Positions 41,598 to 49,369 of a DNA stretch of 64,000 nucleotides are shown here, piece by piece. The stretch lies in assembly GCA_963827085.1 (NCBI GenBank), contig CAWGZY010000005.1:884611-948610 (forward strand), in the 5' to 3' direction. The notes beneath the pieces are model-generated. The model was not told the origin of the DNA, made no database searches, and saw nothing but the letters and a program-made list of their open reading frames with translations. The stretch is from JAGVPT01 sp963827085 (GTDB lineage Bacteria; Bacteroidota; Ignavibacteria; UBA10030; UBA8401). Made by a program: the position numbers and the translations under genes. Numbering within the stretch: the stretch's first letter is position 1; the number at the start of each line of letters is the position of its first letter.

Positions 41598-43538
41598 ATG
41601 AAGAAGATCACAATTACTTTTCCCGATAGCAGCAAAAAAGAATTTGAAAGCGGCATTACGGGATCTCAAATTGCCGAGGGCATCAGCCGCGGTTTGGCGA
41701 AAAATGCCCTTTCGGTTACCGTGAACGGCGAAGTGTGGGATTTAAGCCGGCCGATAACTGACGATGCAGGAATAAAAATCAACACGTGGGATGCGCCGGA
41801 AGGAAAATCCACGTACTGGCACAGTTCTGCTCATTTGATGGCAGAGGCCGTTGAGACGTTGTTTCCCGGAACAAGATTCGGAATAGGTCCATCTATCGAT
41901 AACGGGTTCTACTATGACATCGACATGGGAGATCACTCATTAACGAACGAGGATCTGTCAGCGATTGAATCAAAAATGAAAGAGTACGCCAGCCGCGATG
42001 TTCCGTATCAACGGGAAGAAGTGCCATGGGAAAAAGCTGTCGACTATTTCACGAAGAAGGGGGACCAGTACAAATTAGAACTGCTGAACGAGTTCAAGGG
42101 GCAAACGATCAGCATGTATCATCAGGGAAGTTTTACCGACCTCTGCTACGGCCCTCACATCCCGTCTACAGGAAGAATTAAATTCATCAAATTGATGAGC
42201 GTTGCCGGCGCGTATTGGAGAGGCAACGAGAAGAATAAAATGCTTCAGCGGATTTACGGCATAACATTCCCGACGAAGCAGGAATTGGACGAATATCTTT
42301 TCAGGATCGAAGAAGCTAAGCGCCGCGATCATCGAAAAATCGGCGCCGAGATGGAATTATTTCTCCTGACTCCCAAAGTGGGGAGCGGCCTGCCGTTGTG
42401 GCTGCCGAAGGGAACAATCGTCCGCGAAGCTCTGGAAAAATTCTTGCGCGAAGAACAGCACAAACGAGGGTATTTGCCCGTCGTGACTCCTCATATCGCA
42501 AATTTAGAGTTATATAAAACTTCCGGCCACTATCCGTACTATAAAGATTCGCAATTCGCACCGATAACGATGGAAGACGGCGAGCAGTTTCTGTTGAAGC
42601 CGATGAACTGCCCACACCATCATCAGATATATTCTGCGAAGCCCAGATCGTACCGAGACCTGCCGATTCGCCTTTCGGAATTCGGCACAGTCTATCGTTA
42701 TGAGCAATCCGGAGAAATGAGCGGCCTGACACGCGTGCGCGGATTCACGCAAGACGATGCTCACATCTATTGTTCACACGATCAGCTCAAAGAAGAAATT
42801 GCACGAACTGTCGAATTGACCCAGTTTGTCTTTCGGACATTCGGGATGGAAGTCACCACACGGCTGTCGTTTCGCGATGACAAAAACGTCGACAAATTTG
42901 GCGGCGAGGCGGCGTTTTGGGAACAGGCGCAGCGCGAGATCAAAGAAGTCGCAGACGAGATGAAACTCGATTACTTTATCGGGATCGGCGAAGCATCCTT
43001 TTACGGACCGAAGATCGATTTTATGGTCAAAGATGCGATCGGGAGAACATGGCAGCTCGGCACGGTTCAGGTGGATTACGTTATGCCCGAGCGATTTCAG
43101 CTCGAATATACCGGCAGCGACGGGCAAAAACATCGCCCCGTGATTATTCACCGTGCGCCGTTCGGTTCATTTGAAAGATTCATAGGCATTCTCATCGAAC
43201 ATTTCGCCGGAGACTTTCCGCTCTGGCTGGCTCCGGTGCAGGCCGTCGTCATTCCTATTACCGACGCGCATGAGGACTATGGCAAATCAATAGTCGAAGA
43301 ACTGAAGAAGGCTGATATCCGGGTTGAGTATGACGACCGGAACGAAAAAGTGGGCTACAAAATTCGCGACTGGGAGCTGAAGAAATCACCCTACATGCTC
43401 GTGGTAGGGGATAAAGAAAAAGCGGCAGGCACTGTATCCGTCCGCCAGCACAAGAAAGGGGATTTAGGAAGTCTCGCGCTCGGAAAATTCATTGAGCAAA
43501 TCCAAAACGAAGTTCAACAGAAATCTATCACCGCATAG
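41598..43538 (+). CDS. thrS: Threonyl-tRNA synthetase
   Basis: 646 residues from the chosen ATG. TGS domain (about 1-62, KKITITFPDSSKKEF), the SAD editing domain (HSSAHLMAEAVETLFPG...), class II catalytic core with motif 2 region YRYEQSGEMSGLTRVRGFTQDDAHIYC and the motif 3 end, and the anticodon-binding domain (VQAVVIPITD...). The frame is open 17 codons upstream, but that part spans the leader terminator and the family starts with MKKI-like sequence. It charges tRNA-Thr. First gene of thrS-infC-rpmI-rplT-pheS-pheT. Confidence 0.97.
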   Translation: MKKITITFPDSSKKEFESGITGSQIAEGISRGLAKNALSVTVNGEVWDLSRPITDDAGIKINTWDAPEGKSTYWHSSAHLMAEAVETLFPGTRFGIGPSIDNGFYYDIDMGDHSLTNEDLSAIESKMKEYASRDVPYQREEVPWEKAVDYFTKKGDQYKLELLNEFKGQTISMYHQGSFTDLCYGPHIPSTGRIKFIKLMSVAGAYWRGNEKNKMLQRIYGITFPTKQELDEYLFRIEEAKRRDHRKIGAEMELFLLTPKVGSGLPLWLPKGTIVREALEKFLREEQHKRGYLPVVTPHIANLELYKTSGHYPYYKDSQFAPITMEDGEQFLLKPMNCPHHHQIYSAKPRSYRDLPIRLSEFGTVYRYEQSGEMSGLTRVRGFTQDDAHIYCSHDQLKEEIARTVELTQFVFRTFGMEVTTRLSFRDDKNVDKFGGEAAFWEQAQREIKEVADEMKLDYFIGIGEASFYGPKIDFMVKDAIGRTWQLGTVQVDYVMPERFQLEYTGSDGQKHRPVIIHRAPFGSFERFIGILIEHFAGDFPLWLAPVQAVVIPITDAHEDYGKSIVEELKKADIRVEYDDRNEKVGYKIRDWELKKSPYMLVVGDKEKAAGTVSVRQHKKGDLGSLALGKFIEQIQNEVQQKSITA

Positions 43539-43549
43539 GAGATACCCGC

Positions 43550-44110
43550 ATCAAAAGTAAAGGTCCCCGGATTAATGACGAAATACGCGCAGTGCAGATT
43601 CGCGTAATCGACGATAACGGCCAGCAGCTTGGAGTAATGACACCGCGAGATGCGCTGACCATATCGCAGCAAAAGGGTAAAGATCTTATTGAAGTTGTAC
43701 CAAATGCTGCGCCGCCGGTTTGTAAGATTATGGATTTCGGCAAGTACAAGTACGAGCTTCAGAAGAAAGAGAAAATTCAAAAGAAACATCAGCATATAAG
43801 CCTCGTCAAGGAGCTTCGCTTTCATCCCAACACCGACGTTCATGATTTCGAGTTTAAGGCAAAGCATGCGTTACAGTTTATCGCCGACGGACACAAAGTG
43901 AAAGCGACGGTCATTTTTAAGGGACGTGAGATCACGTACAAAGACCACGGTGAGAGCCTTCTGAACCGGTTGTCCGAGCGACTCGTCGACGTTGCAAAAA
44001 TCGACCAGCCTCTGCACATGGAGGGGCGCAATATGATCATCTTTTATGCGCCGGACAAATCTGCCAAGCTCAAGCAGGAGAAATTGCCAACAGAAAATAA
44101 ACAAGCATAA
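43550..44110 (+). CDS. infC: Translation initiation factor IF-3, AUC start codon
   Basis: 186 residues starting with ATC at 43550. The conserved N-terminus KGPRINDEIRAVQIRVIDDNGQQLGVMTP begins 3 codons later, with no ATG, GTG or TTG upstream in frame that could include it. AGGAG at 43537-43541, 8 nt before, supports the ATC. The C-terminal domain (VKELRFHPNTDVHDFEFKAKHALQFI) is complete. IF-3 discriminates against non-canonical start codons, so AUU/AUC/AUA starts let it repress its own translation. It begins 12 nt after thrS. Confidence 0.93.
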   Translation: MKSKGPRINDEIRAVQIRVIDDNGQQLGVMTPRDALTISQQKGKDLIEVVPNAAPPVCKIMDFGKYKYELQKKEKIQKKHQHISLVKELRFHPNTDVHDFEFKAKHALQFIADGHKVKATVIFKGREITYKDHGESLLNRLSERLVDVAKIDQPLHMEGRNMIIFYAPDKSAKLKQEKLPTENKQA

Positions 44111-44124
44111 CACAAAGGGAAAAC

Positions 44125-44319
44125 ATGCCAAAAATGAAGTCGCACCGGAGTGCTCGCAAGACGTTCAGGATCACCGGAACCGGGAAGATCAAACGTCATA
44201 AAATGAACCGGAGACATATTCTCACAAGCAAATCGACAAAACGCAAACGCCATCTTCGCCGCCCGGGATTGATTTCGGCGCCCGATGAAAAAAATATTAA
44301 ACGTTTGCTGGTCATGTAA
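44125..44319 (+). CDS. rpmI: 50S ribosomal protein L35
   Basis: 64 residues, very basic, beginning PKMKSHRSARKTFRITGTGKIKRHK and containing MNRRHILTSKSTKRKRHLRR, the full L35 pattern. AAAGGG precedes the ATG. It sits between infC and rplT, the universal order. Confidence 0.97.
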   Translation: MPKMKSHRSARKTFRITGTGKIKRHKMNRRHILTSKSTKRKRHLRRPGLISAPDEKNIKRLLVM

Positions 44320-44374
44320 ATTGTTTACTTAATTCACATTCATTTCACAATCACCAAAGGAGACAAGAGCAACT

Positions 44375-44722
44375 ATGCCACGTTCGCAAAACAAAGTTGC
44401 CTCCCATCGCCGTCGCAAAAGAATTCTCAAAGAAGCGAAAGGCTATTGGGGCGCGAGAAGCAAAGTCCTGACGGTAGCCAAACACAGCGTTGATAAAGGC
44501 TATCAGTACGCATACCGGGACAGAAAAGCAAAAAAGAGAACGTTCCGCCAATTGTGGATCGCACGCATTAATGCTGCGGCGCGATTGCACGGGATGACGT
44601 ATTCAACGCTGATTGACGGTATGCACAAAAAACAAGTCGATATCAATCGTAAAGTGCTCGCAGAACTCGCTGCCGGAAACCCGGAAGCATTTGCAGAAGT
44701 CGTAAAATTTGTTAAGGCCTAA
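44375..44722 (+). CDS. rplT: 50S ribosomal protein L20
   Basis: 115 residues: SQNKVASHRRRKRILKEAKGYWGARSKVLTVAKHSVDKGYQYAYRDRKAKKRTFRQLWIARINAAAR is L20 throughout. L20 binds 23S rRNA early in assembly and in some bacteria represses its own operon. AAAGGAG lies upstream of the ATG. A strong hairpin with a T tract follows before pheS. Confidence 0.97.
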   Translation: MPRSQNKVASHRRRKRILKEAKGYWGARSKVLTVAKHSVDKGYQYAYRDRKAKKRTFRQLWIARINAAARLHGMTYSTLIDGMHKKQVDINRKVLAELAAGNPEAFAEVVKFVKA

Positions 44723-44729
44723 TATTTCG

Positions 44730-44774
44730 CTTCCCGCCATGCCATGCCATCGGTGTCGGCGGGAAGTTTTGTTT
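44730..44774 (+). terminator. Terminator/attenuator between rplT and pheS
   Basis: 9-bp perfect stem CTTCCCGCC (44730-44738) / GGCGGGAAG (44758-44766), followed by TTTTGTTT. It begins 7 nt after the rplT stop and ends 27 nt before the pheS ATG. It may end part of the ribosomal transcripts or adjust pheST expression. Confidence 0.75.
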
Positions 44775-44800
44775 CATTTCAGAAGAACAGAATCACTACA

Positions 44801-45832
44801 ATGCCTGAATCTTCCACGAATCTAGAGCGATCTATCCAATCGGTTCGCGGCAAAGCTCAAACGTCTGCCGGAAGTATCAGTTCGGCCGAGGAGTTGGAAA
44901 AGTATCGAATCGAGTTTCTTGCCCGAAAGGGGAGTGTCGGGCAGCTCTTCGACGAACTTAAATCGGTCTCGCCGGACTTGAAACCGGCTTTGGGGAAACA
45001 GCTCAACGAGCTTCGTGCTTTCGTCGATTCACTGTATCAAGCGGCGAAACAGCAAATCGAATCCGTTGACTCCGGTAAAGAAAGCTTCATCGATCTGACG
45101 CTTCCGGGGAGAATCCCGCCGGCAGGCTCACGCCATCCGATTACTCAAACTCTTGAGGACATCTCTGCTATTTTCACCGCGATGGGCTTCGGAATCGTTG
45201 ACGGACCGGAAATCGAAGACGATTACCACAATTTTGAAGCTTTGAATTTCCCCCCCAACCATCCGGCTCGGGATATGCAGGACACATTTTTCATAGAAGA
45301 TGACATTTTACTCCGAACTCATACGTCCCCGGTTCAAATCAGGGTAATGAAAGAACGACGCCCTCCCGTGCGCGTGATCATGCCGGGCCGCGTCTATCGA
45401 AATGAAGCGATTAGCGCGAGAAGCTATTGCCTGTTTCATCAAGTGGAAGGGCTGTACGTAGATAGAAATGTAAGCTTCAGCGAACTAAAAGGAACCCTTG
45501 TTGCTTTTGCACGTGATTTCTACGGAAGCGATTTAAAATACAAATTCCGCCCAAGTTTTTTCCCTTTTACTGAGCCGAGTCTTGAGATGGATATCACGTG
45601 CTTTTTGTGCTCCGGAAAAGGGTGCCGTGTGTGTAAGCATTCTGGGTGGCTGGAGATTCTCGGAGCCGGCATGGTGCATCCCAACGTTTTGAAGAACGTC
45701 GGTTACGATCCTGAAGAGTTCACTGGATTCGCATTTGGCATCGGCGTTGAAAGAACAACGCTGTTAAGGCACAACATTTCCGACATCCGCCTTCTGTTTG
45801 AAAACGATATTAGATTTCTAAAACAGTTTTAA
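44801..45832 (+). CDS. pheS: Phenylalanyl-tRNA synthetase alpha subunit
   Basis: 343 residues from ATG 44801. N-terminal coiled coil (RSIQSVRGKAQTSAGSISSAEELEKYRIEFLARKGSV), then the class II core: PGRIPPAGSRHPITQTLEDI, motif 2 PGRVYRNEAISARSYCLFHQVEGL, FRPSFFPFTEPSLEMDI and motif 3 GIGVERTTLLRH. A Cys-rich insert (CFLCSGKGCRVCKHSGW) is normal for many PheS. The frame is open upstream from 44744, but that start lies inside the terminator hairpin. Works with PheT as an (alpha-beta)2 enzyme. Confidence 0.96.
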   Translation: MPESSTNLERSIQSVRGKAQTSAGSISSAEELEKYRIEFLARKGSVGQLFDELKSVSPDLKPALGKQLNELRAFVDSLYQAAKQQIESVDSGKESFIDLTLPGRIPPAGSRHPITQTLEDISAIFTAMGFGIVDGPEIEDDYHNFEALNFPPNHPARDMQDTFFIEDDILLRTHTSPVQIRVMKERRPPVRVIMPGRVYRNEAISARSYCLFHQVEGLYVDRNVSFSELKGTLVAFARDFYGSDLKYKFRPSFFPFTEPSLEMDITCFLCSGKGCRVCKHSGWLEILGAGMVHPNVLKNVGYDPEEFTGFAFGIGVERTTLLRHNISDIRLLFENDIRFLKQF

Positions 45833-45843
45833 TCTTTACCTTT

Positions 45844-48273
45844 ATGCGCATATCGCTCAATTGGTTACGTCGCTACGTTCAATTTAAAATTAGCCCTGAA
45901 GAATTGGCTCAAAAGCTCACCTCAGTCGGACTGGAAGTCGAGGGCATTGAGCAACTCGGCCTCGCACTGCAGAATTTTGTGGTCGGTGAAATCCTCTCGG
46001 TGAAGAAACACCCGAATGCAGACAGGTTGTCTGTTTGCGATGTAAAAGCCGGGGAATCCTCGGTGCTTCAAATTGTGTGCGGTGCTCCGAATGTTCTTGC
46101 TGGACAAAAAGTCGCTGTGGGCTTAATAAATGCGATCGTTCCGAAGAATCAACACGATCCGGAAGGAAAACCATTCACACTCTCAAAAGTCAAGGTCCGC
46201 GGAGAAGAATCGAACGGAATGATATGTTCGGAGTATGAGCTAGGACTCGGCAAAGATGCGAGTGGCATCCTCATTCTTGATCCATCGGCGGAAACCGGAA
46301 CACCCCTGGCGAAGTATTTGGGGCTGGATGACGTTGCTTTTGAAATTGGGGTTACTCCGAATCGCCCCGATTGCCTGAGTCATATTGGGGTCGCCAGGGA
46401 AGCGGCGCCGCTCCTGAAAAAAAAGATACTGATTCCAAAACCGAAATTGCATGAAGAAAAAAACAGCGACATCAAGAAACGCATTTCAATCGAGATACGA
46501 GATACAAAGGCGTGTCTCCGCTACTCGGCGCGTTTGATTACAGGTGTCAAAGTTTCTGCATCTCCTCAATGGCTCCAATCTCTTCTTAAAACCTGCAACA
46601 TCAGGCCGATTAATAACATTGTCGACGTCGCTAATTTCGTGATGTATGAATCGGGTCAGCCCCTGCATGCGTTTGACTATGCAAAGCTTCTTGGTGAAAA
46701 AATTATCGTTAAAAATGCTTTGGAAGGAGAACGATTTACGACGCTCGATGGGACGGAGCGCACACTCTCCTCAGCGACGCTGATGATCTGTGATAATGAA
46801 AGGCCGGTGGCAATTGCAGGAGTGATGGGCGGTTTAAATTCGGAGATATCGGATTCCACAACATCGGTCCTCATCGAGAGCGCCTGTTTTGAACAATCGA
46901 GTATTCGAAGAACTGCAAAGCGGCTCGGCATTGCTTCCGATGCATCGTATAGGTTCGAAAGGGGAACAGATCCTAACGGAACAGTCTTCGCGGCGAATCG
47001 TGCAGCTGTGCTACTCGCTGAAATTGCAGGAGGGCGGGTACAAAAAGGAGTTGTTGACGTATATCCTAAAAAGATAAAGGAACGGAGAATCGGCCTGCGG
47101 CTTTCCCGATTGAACAAAATACTGGGAACGACCATCTCATCCTCTCGTGTAAAAAAAATGCTGCCGTCGATTGGTATTAAAGTTCGATCCGCTTCAGGCG
47201 GAAATTTTGTATGCACTGCGCCTACTTTTCGCCCTGACCTTGAACAAGAAATAGATCTCATTGAGGAAGTCGCAAGGCTCTACGACTATTCTAATATTGC
47301 CGACACGATGGCCGCCACTGTCGATTTTTCGCATCACATTTCAAGCCGCACGGTGGTGGACGATATTCGCTGTTCACTTGAAGGCCTGGGTTTTAATGAA
47401 GTCGTGGCCAATAGTCTTATCGACGAGAGCGTTGCCAAATTGTTTTCTGATAACATAGTCCAAATCAAAAACCCAATTAGCAAAGACCTCTCGGCGATGC
47501 GCCCGAGCCTGGTTTGCAGTATGCTGCAGACCGTGTTCTACAATTCCAACTACGGCACAAATGATATCCGGGCATTTGAAATTGGGAGGACATATAAAAA
47601 AGTGGATAAAACCGACAGGGGTGCTGTTGTTCGAGGTTTTTTGGAAAAAAAGACCCTTTCGCTTTGCCTTTCAGGCAGGAAAAATCAGGTTGGATGGTAT
47701 TCCGATGACCGGATGGTAGACATTTACGATATGAAAGGAGTTGTCGAGGGTCTCCTGAACAAAATTCTACTTGACAAATTTCAATTTATTTGCTATGATA
47801 GCCGTAGTGCTTTAACTGAAGAGACTATAGCCGTTGAAAAAAATGGCACTTACATCGGCTTTCTGGGCAAAGTGAAAAGGGAATTGCTCAAGAAATTTTC
47901 ACTTGAAAATGATGTTTATGTTTCTGAGCTAAGCATTGAAGAATTGACTCAGGAGGAAAAAGGCTTTAAAAGCTACATCCCATCGGCAAAGTTTCCACCT
48001 GTTACGCGTGATTTAGCTTTCATCGTCGATAAGAAAATTTTAGTGGAAAGTGTCGAGCGGCTCATACGATCAAGTGGTGCACCGTTGCTGAAAAAGGCGA
48101 CCTTGTTCGATGTTTTTGAAGGAGAGCCTCTGAAAGAAGGGAAAAAAAGTTTGGCGTTCGCCTTGGAGATGACTTCCTTGGAGAAAACTCTGACAGAAGC
48201 CGAAGCGGACGCCGTGATAAAAAAAGTTGTGTCGGATGTCTGCGGCAAATTTGGTGCGGAGTTTCGAAGCTGA
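45844..48273 (+). CDS. pheT: Phenylalanyl-tRNA synthetase beta subunit
   Basis: 809 residues, full length. N-terminal tRNA-binding OB domain (about 40-150, VVGEILSVKKHPNADRLSVCDVKAG), the B3/B4 editing domain (RPINNIVDVANFVMYESGQPLHAFDY), B5 domains (RIGLRLSRLNKILGTTISSSRVKKML), the catalytic-like core and the C-terminal anticodon-binding ferredoxin fold (SAKFPPVTRDLAFIVDKK...). It edits mischarged Tyr-tRNA-Phe. It starts 11 nt after pheS. Confidence 0.97.
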   Translation: MRISLNWLRRYVQFKISPEELAQKLTSVGLEVEGIEQLGLALQNFVVGEILSVKKHPNADRLSVCDVKAGESSVLQIVCGAPNVLAGQKVAVGLINAIVPKNQHDPEGKPFTLSKVKVRGEESNGMICSEYELGLGKDASGILILDPSAETGTPLAKYLGLDDVAFEIGVTPNRPDCLSHIGVAREAAPLLKKKILIPKPKLHEEKNSDIKKRISIEIRDTKACLRYSARLITGVKVSASPQWLQSLLKTCNIRPINNIVDVANFVMYESGQPLHAFDYAKLLGEKIIVKNALEGERFTTLDGTERTLSSATLMICDNERPVAIAGVMGGLNSEISDSTTSVLIESACFEQSSIRRTAKRLGIASDASYRFERGTDPNGTVFAANRAAVLLAEIAGGRVQKGVVDVYPKKIKERRIGLRLSRLNKILGTTISSSRVKKMLPSIGIKVRSASGGNFVCTAPTFRPDLEQEIDLIEEVARLYDYSNIADTMAATVDFSHHISSRTVVDDIRCSLEGLGFNEVVANSLIDESVAKLFSDNIVQIKNPISKDLSAMRPSLVCSMLQTVFYNSNYGTNDIRAFEIGRTYKKVDKTDRGAVVRGFLEKKTLSLCLSGRKNQVGWYSDDRMVDIYDMKGVVEGLLNKILLDKFQFICYDSRSALTEETIAVEKNGTYIGFLGKVKRELLKKFSLENDVYVSELSIEELTQEEKGFKSYIPSAKFPPVTRDLAFIVDKKILVESVERLIRSSGAPLLKKATLFDVFEGEPLKEGKKSLAFALEMTSLEKTLTEAEADAVIKKVVSDVCGKFGAEFRS

Positions 48274-48305
48274 TAATATTAATGCGATAATGCAATAGGC
48301 CCGAT

Positions 48306-48644
48306 GTGCAAGAACAGCTTGAGCAAGAAATAGGCAGCATAGAAAACTCTCTCGAGACTGCACTCAAACAGCTCTGGGAAAGAGCATATGCTGCTTCGAC
48401 GGCAATTAGTTCTCTGCGTGAAGAGAAGAACGCAATCCAACTGAAAGCAAACGAGCTGGAAGCGAAAATTCTGCAGATGCAGACTGAATTATCGGCGAGG
48501 GATAATGAGATCGACAAACTCCGAAATGACCTCGATGCGGCACTGCTCATGTCCGTCTCTAACGGAAGCCTTAATAAAGAAGAGAGGATGCTGCTGCAAG
48601 AAAGAGTGAAGGCAATCTTGGATAAAATAAATTCCCATCTATAA
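48306..48644 (+). CDS. Small coiled-coil protein upstream of zapA
   Basis: 112 residues, entirely helical with heptad patterns (EQLEQEIGSIENSLETALKQLWERAYAASTAISSLREEKNAIQLKANELEAKILQMQTELSARDNEIDKLRNDL). It starts with GTG and lies 32 nt after pheT and 77 nt before zapA. The position and composition suggest a ZapB-like division partner, but the family is not recognised with certainty. A weak ribosome site makes the exact start doubtful. Confidence 0.6.
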   Translation: MQEQLEQEIGSIENSLETALKQLWERAYAASTAISSLREEKNAIQLKANELEAKILQMQTELSARDNEIDKLRNDLDAALLMSVSNGSLNKEERMLLQERVKAILDKINSHL

Positions 48645-48721
48645 ACTATACGAGGTCGCGTTATCGCTGACGTTTGCTAAATTTTCCCAACTTACAACTA
48701 GATAGCACATTGGAATTAACA

Positions 48722-49012
48722 ATGGACAGGAAAAGCGTGCGAGTTAAGATATTTGGGTCTGAGTATCCGTTACGAGGAGAGAGTGAAGAGTTTACAAAAA
48801 AAGTCGCCGGATACGTAGACGCGATGATTAATTCAATTCACGATAAAATTCCTGAACAGCCACCGCTTACAATTTCTGTCTTAGCCGCACTCAACATCAC
48901 TGAAGACTTGTTGAAGGAGAAGGATAAGAACCGGGAGATGATTGGTAATTTCGAAAACGAGATTATCAAAATTTCGAATTACCTCGATACGAGTCTCCTA
49001 AGCAATGGATAG
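48722..49012 (+). CDS. zapA: Cell division protein ZapA
   Basis: 96 residues: KSVRVKIFGSEYPLRGESEEFTKKVAGYVDAMINSI is the ZapA beta domain, followed by the dimerising helix PLTISVLAALNITEDLLKEKDKNREMIGNFENEIIKI. ZapA bundles FtsZ filaments at the division site. The frame is open 16 codons further upstream, but the domain begins at this ATG, which has GGAA 6 nt before it. A structured RNA candidate and rny follow. Confidence 0.92.
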   Translation: MDRKSVRVKIFGSEYPLRGESEEFTKKVAGYVDAMINSIHDKIPEQPPLTISVLAALNITEDLLKEKDKNREMIGNFENEIIKISNYLDTSLLSNG

Positions 49013-49061
49013 TTCAATATGCCACTTTTCGCAGGAGGCTTTTTACTCTTTTGTTGGGACA

Positions 49062-49326
49062 AGTTAATCCGCACCGTCAGCCGTAGTCAATCACATTAAA
49101 GAACCTGACATTTGTACCATACAGGGAGTTTGACTCATAATCGTCATATTACAGGCCTCATCCGTTCTGCTTCCGGCGGAACGGATTTGCGAAAAGCCTT
49201 CGGGCTTCTTGCTTTTGCAGGATAGCAGACAGTGGAAGTAAGAAACGGTTAGGCAAACACCCACCGTTTAAAAGAACGAGGTTCTTTAAACACACTTGCC
49301 TAGGGTAGCTGTGCGGATTTTTATTT
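49062..49326 (+). ncRNA. Structured RNA candidate between zapA and rny (6S-like)
   Basis: About 265 nt. Closing stem AATCCGCAC (49066-49074) / GTGCGGATT (49311-49319), extended by AGC/GCT, then a T-rich end. Inner helices: CCGTTC/GAACGG (about 49167-49189), AAGCC/GGGCTT, and an elongated stem TAGGCAA/TTGCCTA (49250-49256, 49296-49302) enclosing GTTTAAAAGAAC/GTTCTTTAAAC with a 3-nt loop. A long rod closed by its ends, next to zapA, is where 6S RNA is found in many bacteria. The length is greater than usual and no 6S sequence signature was recognised, so the identity is a proposal. Confidence 0.45.
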
Positions 49327-49369
49327 TCACTCCGCAGCATTAACTTTAACTTAATTTTGAGAGTGGGAC

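Noticed and set aside
44744..44800. Upstream start for pheS
   Set aside because: It would begin inside the terminator hairpin and adds residues not found in the family; ATG 44801 is preferred.
49062..49326. tmRNA or RNase P RNA
   Set aside because: No tag-peptide frame, T-arm, or conserved RNase P core sequences were seen; only a 6S-like rod remains possible.
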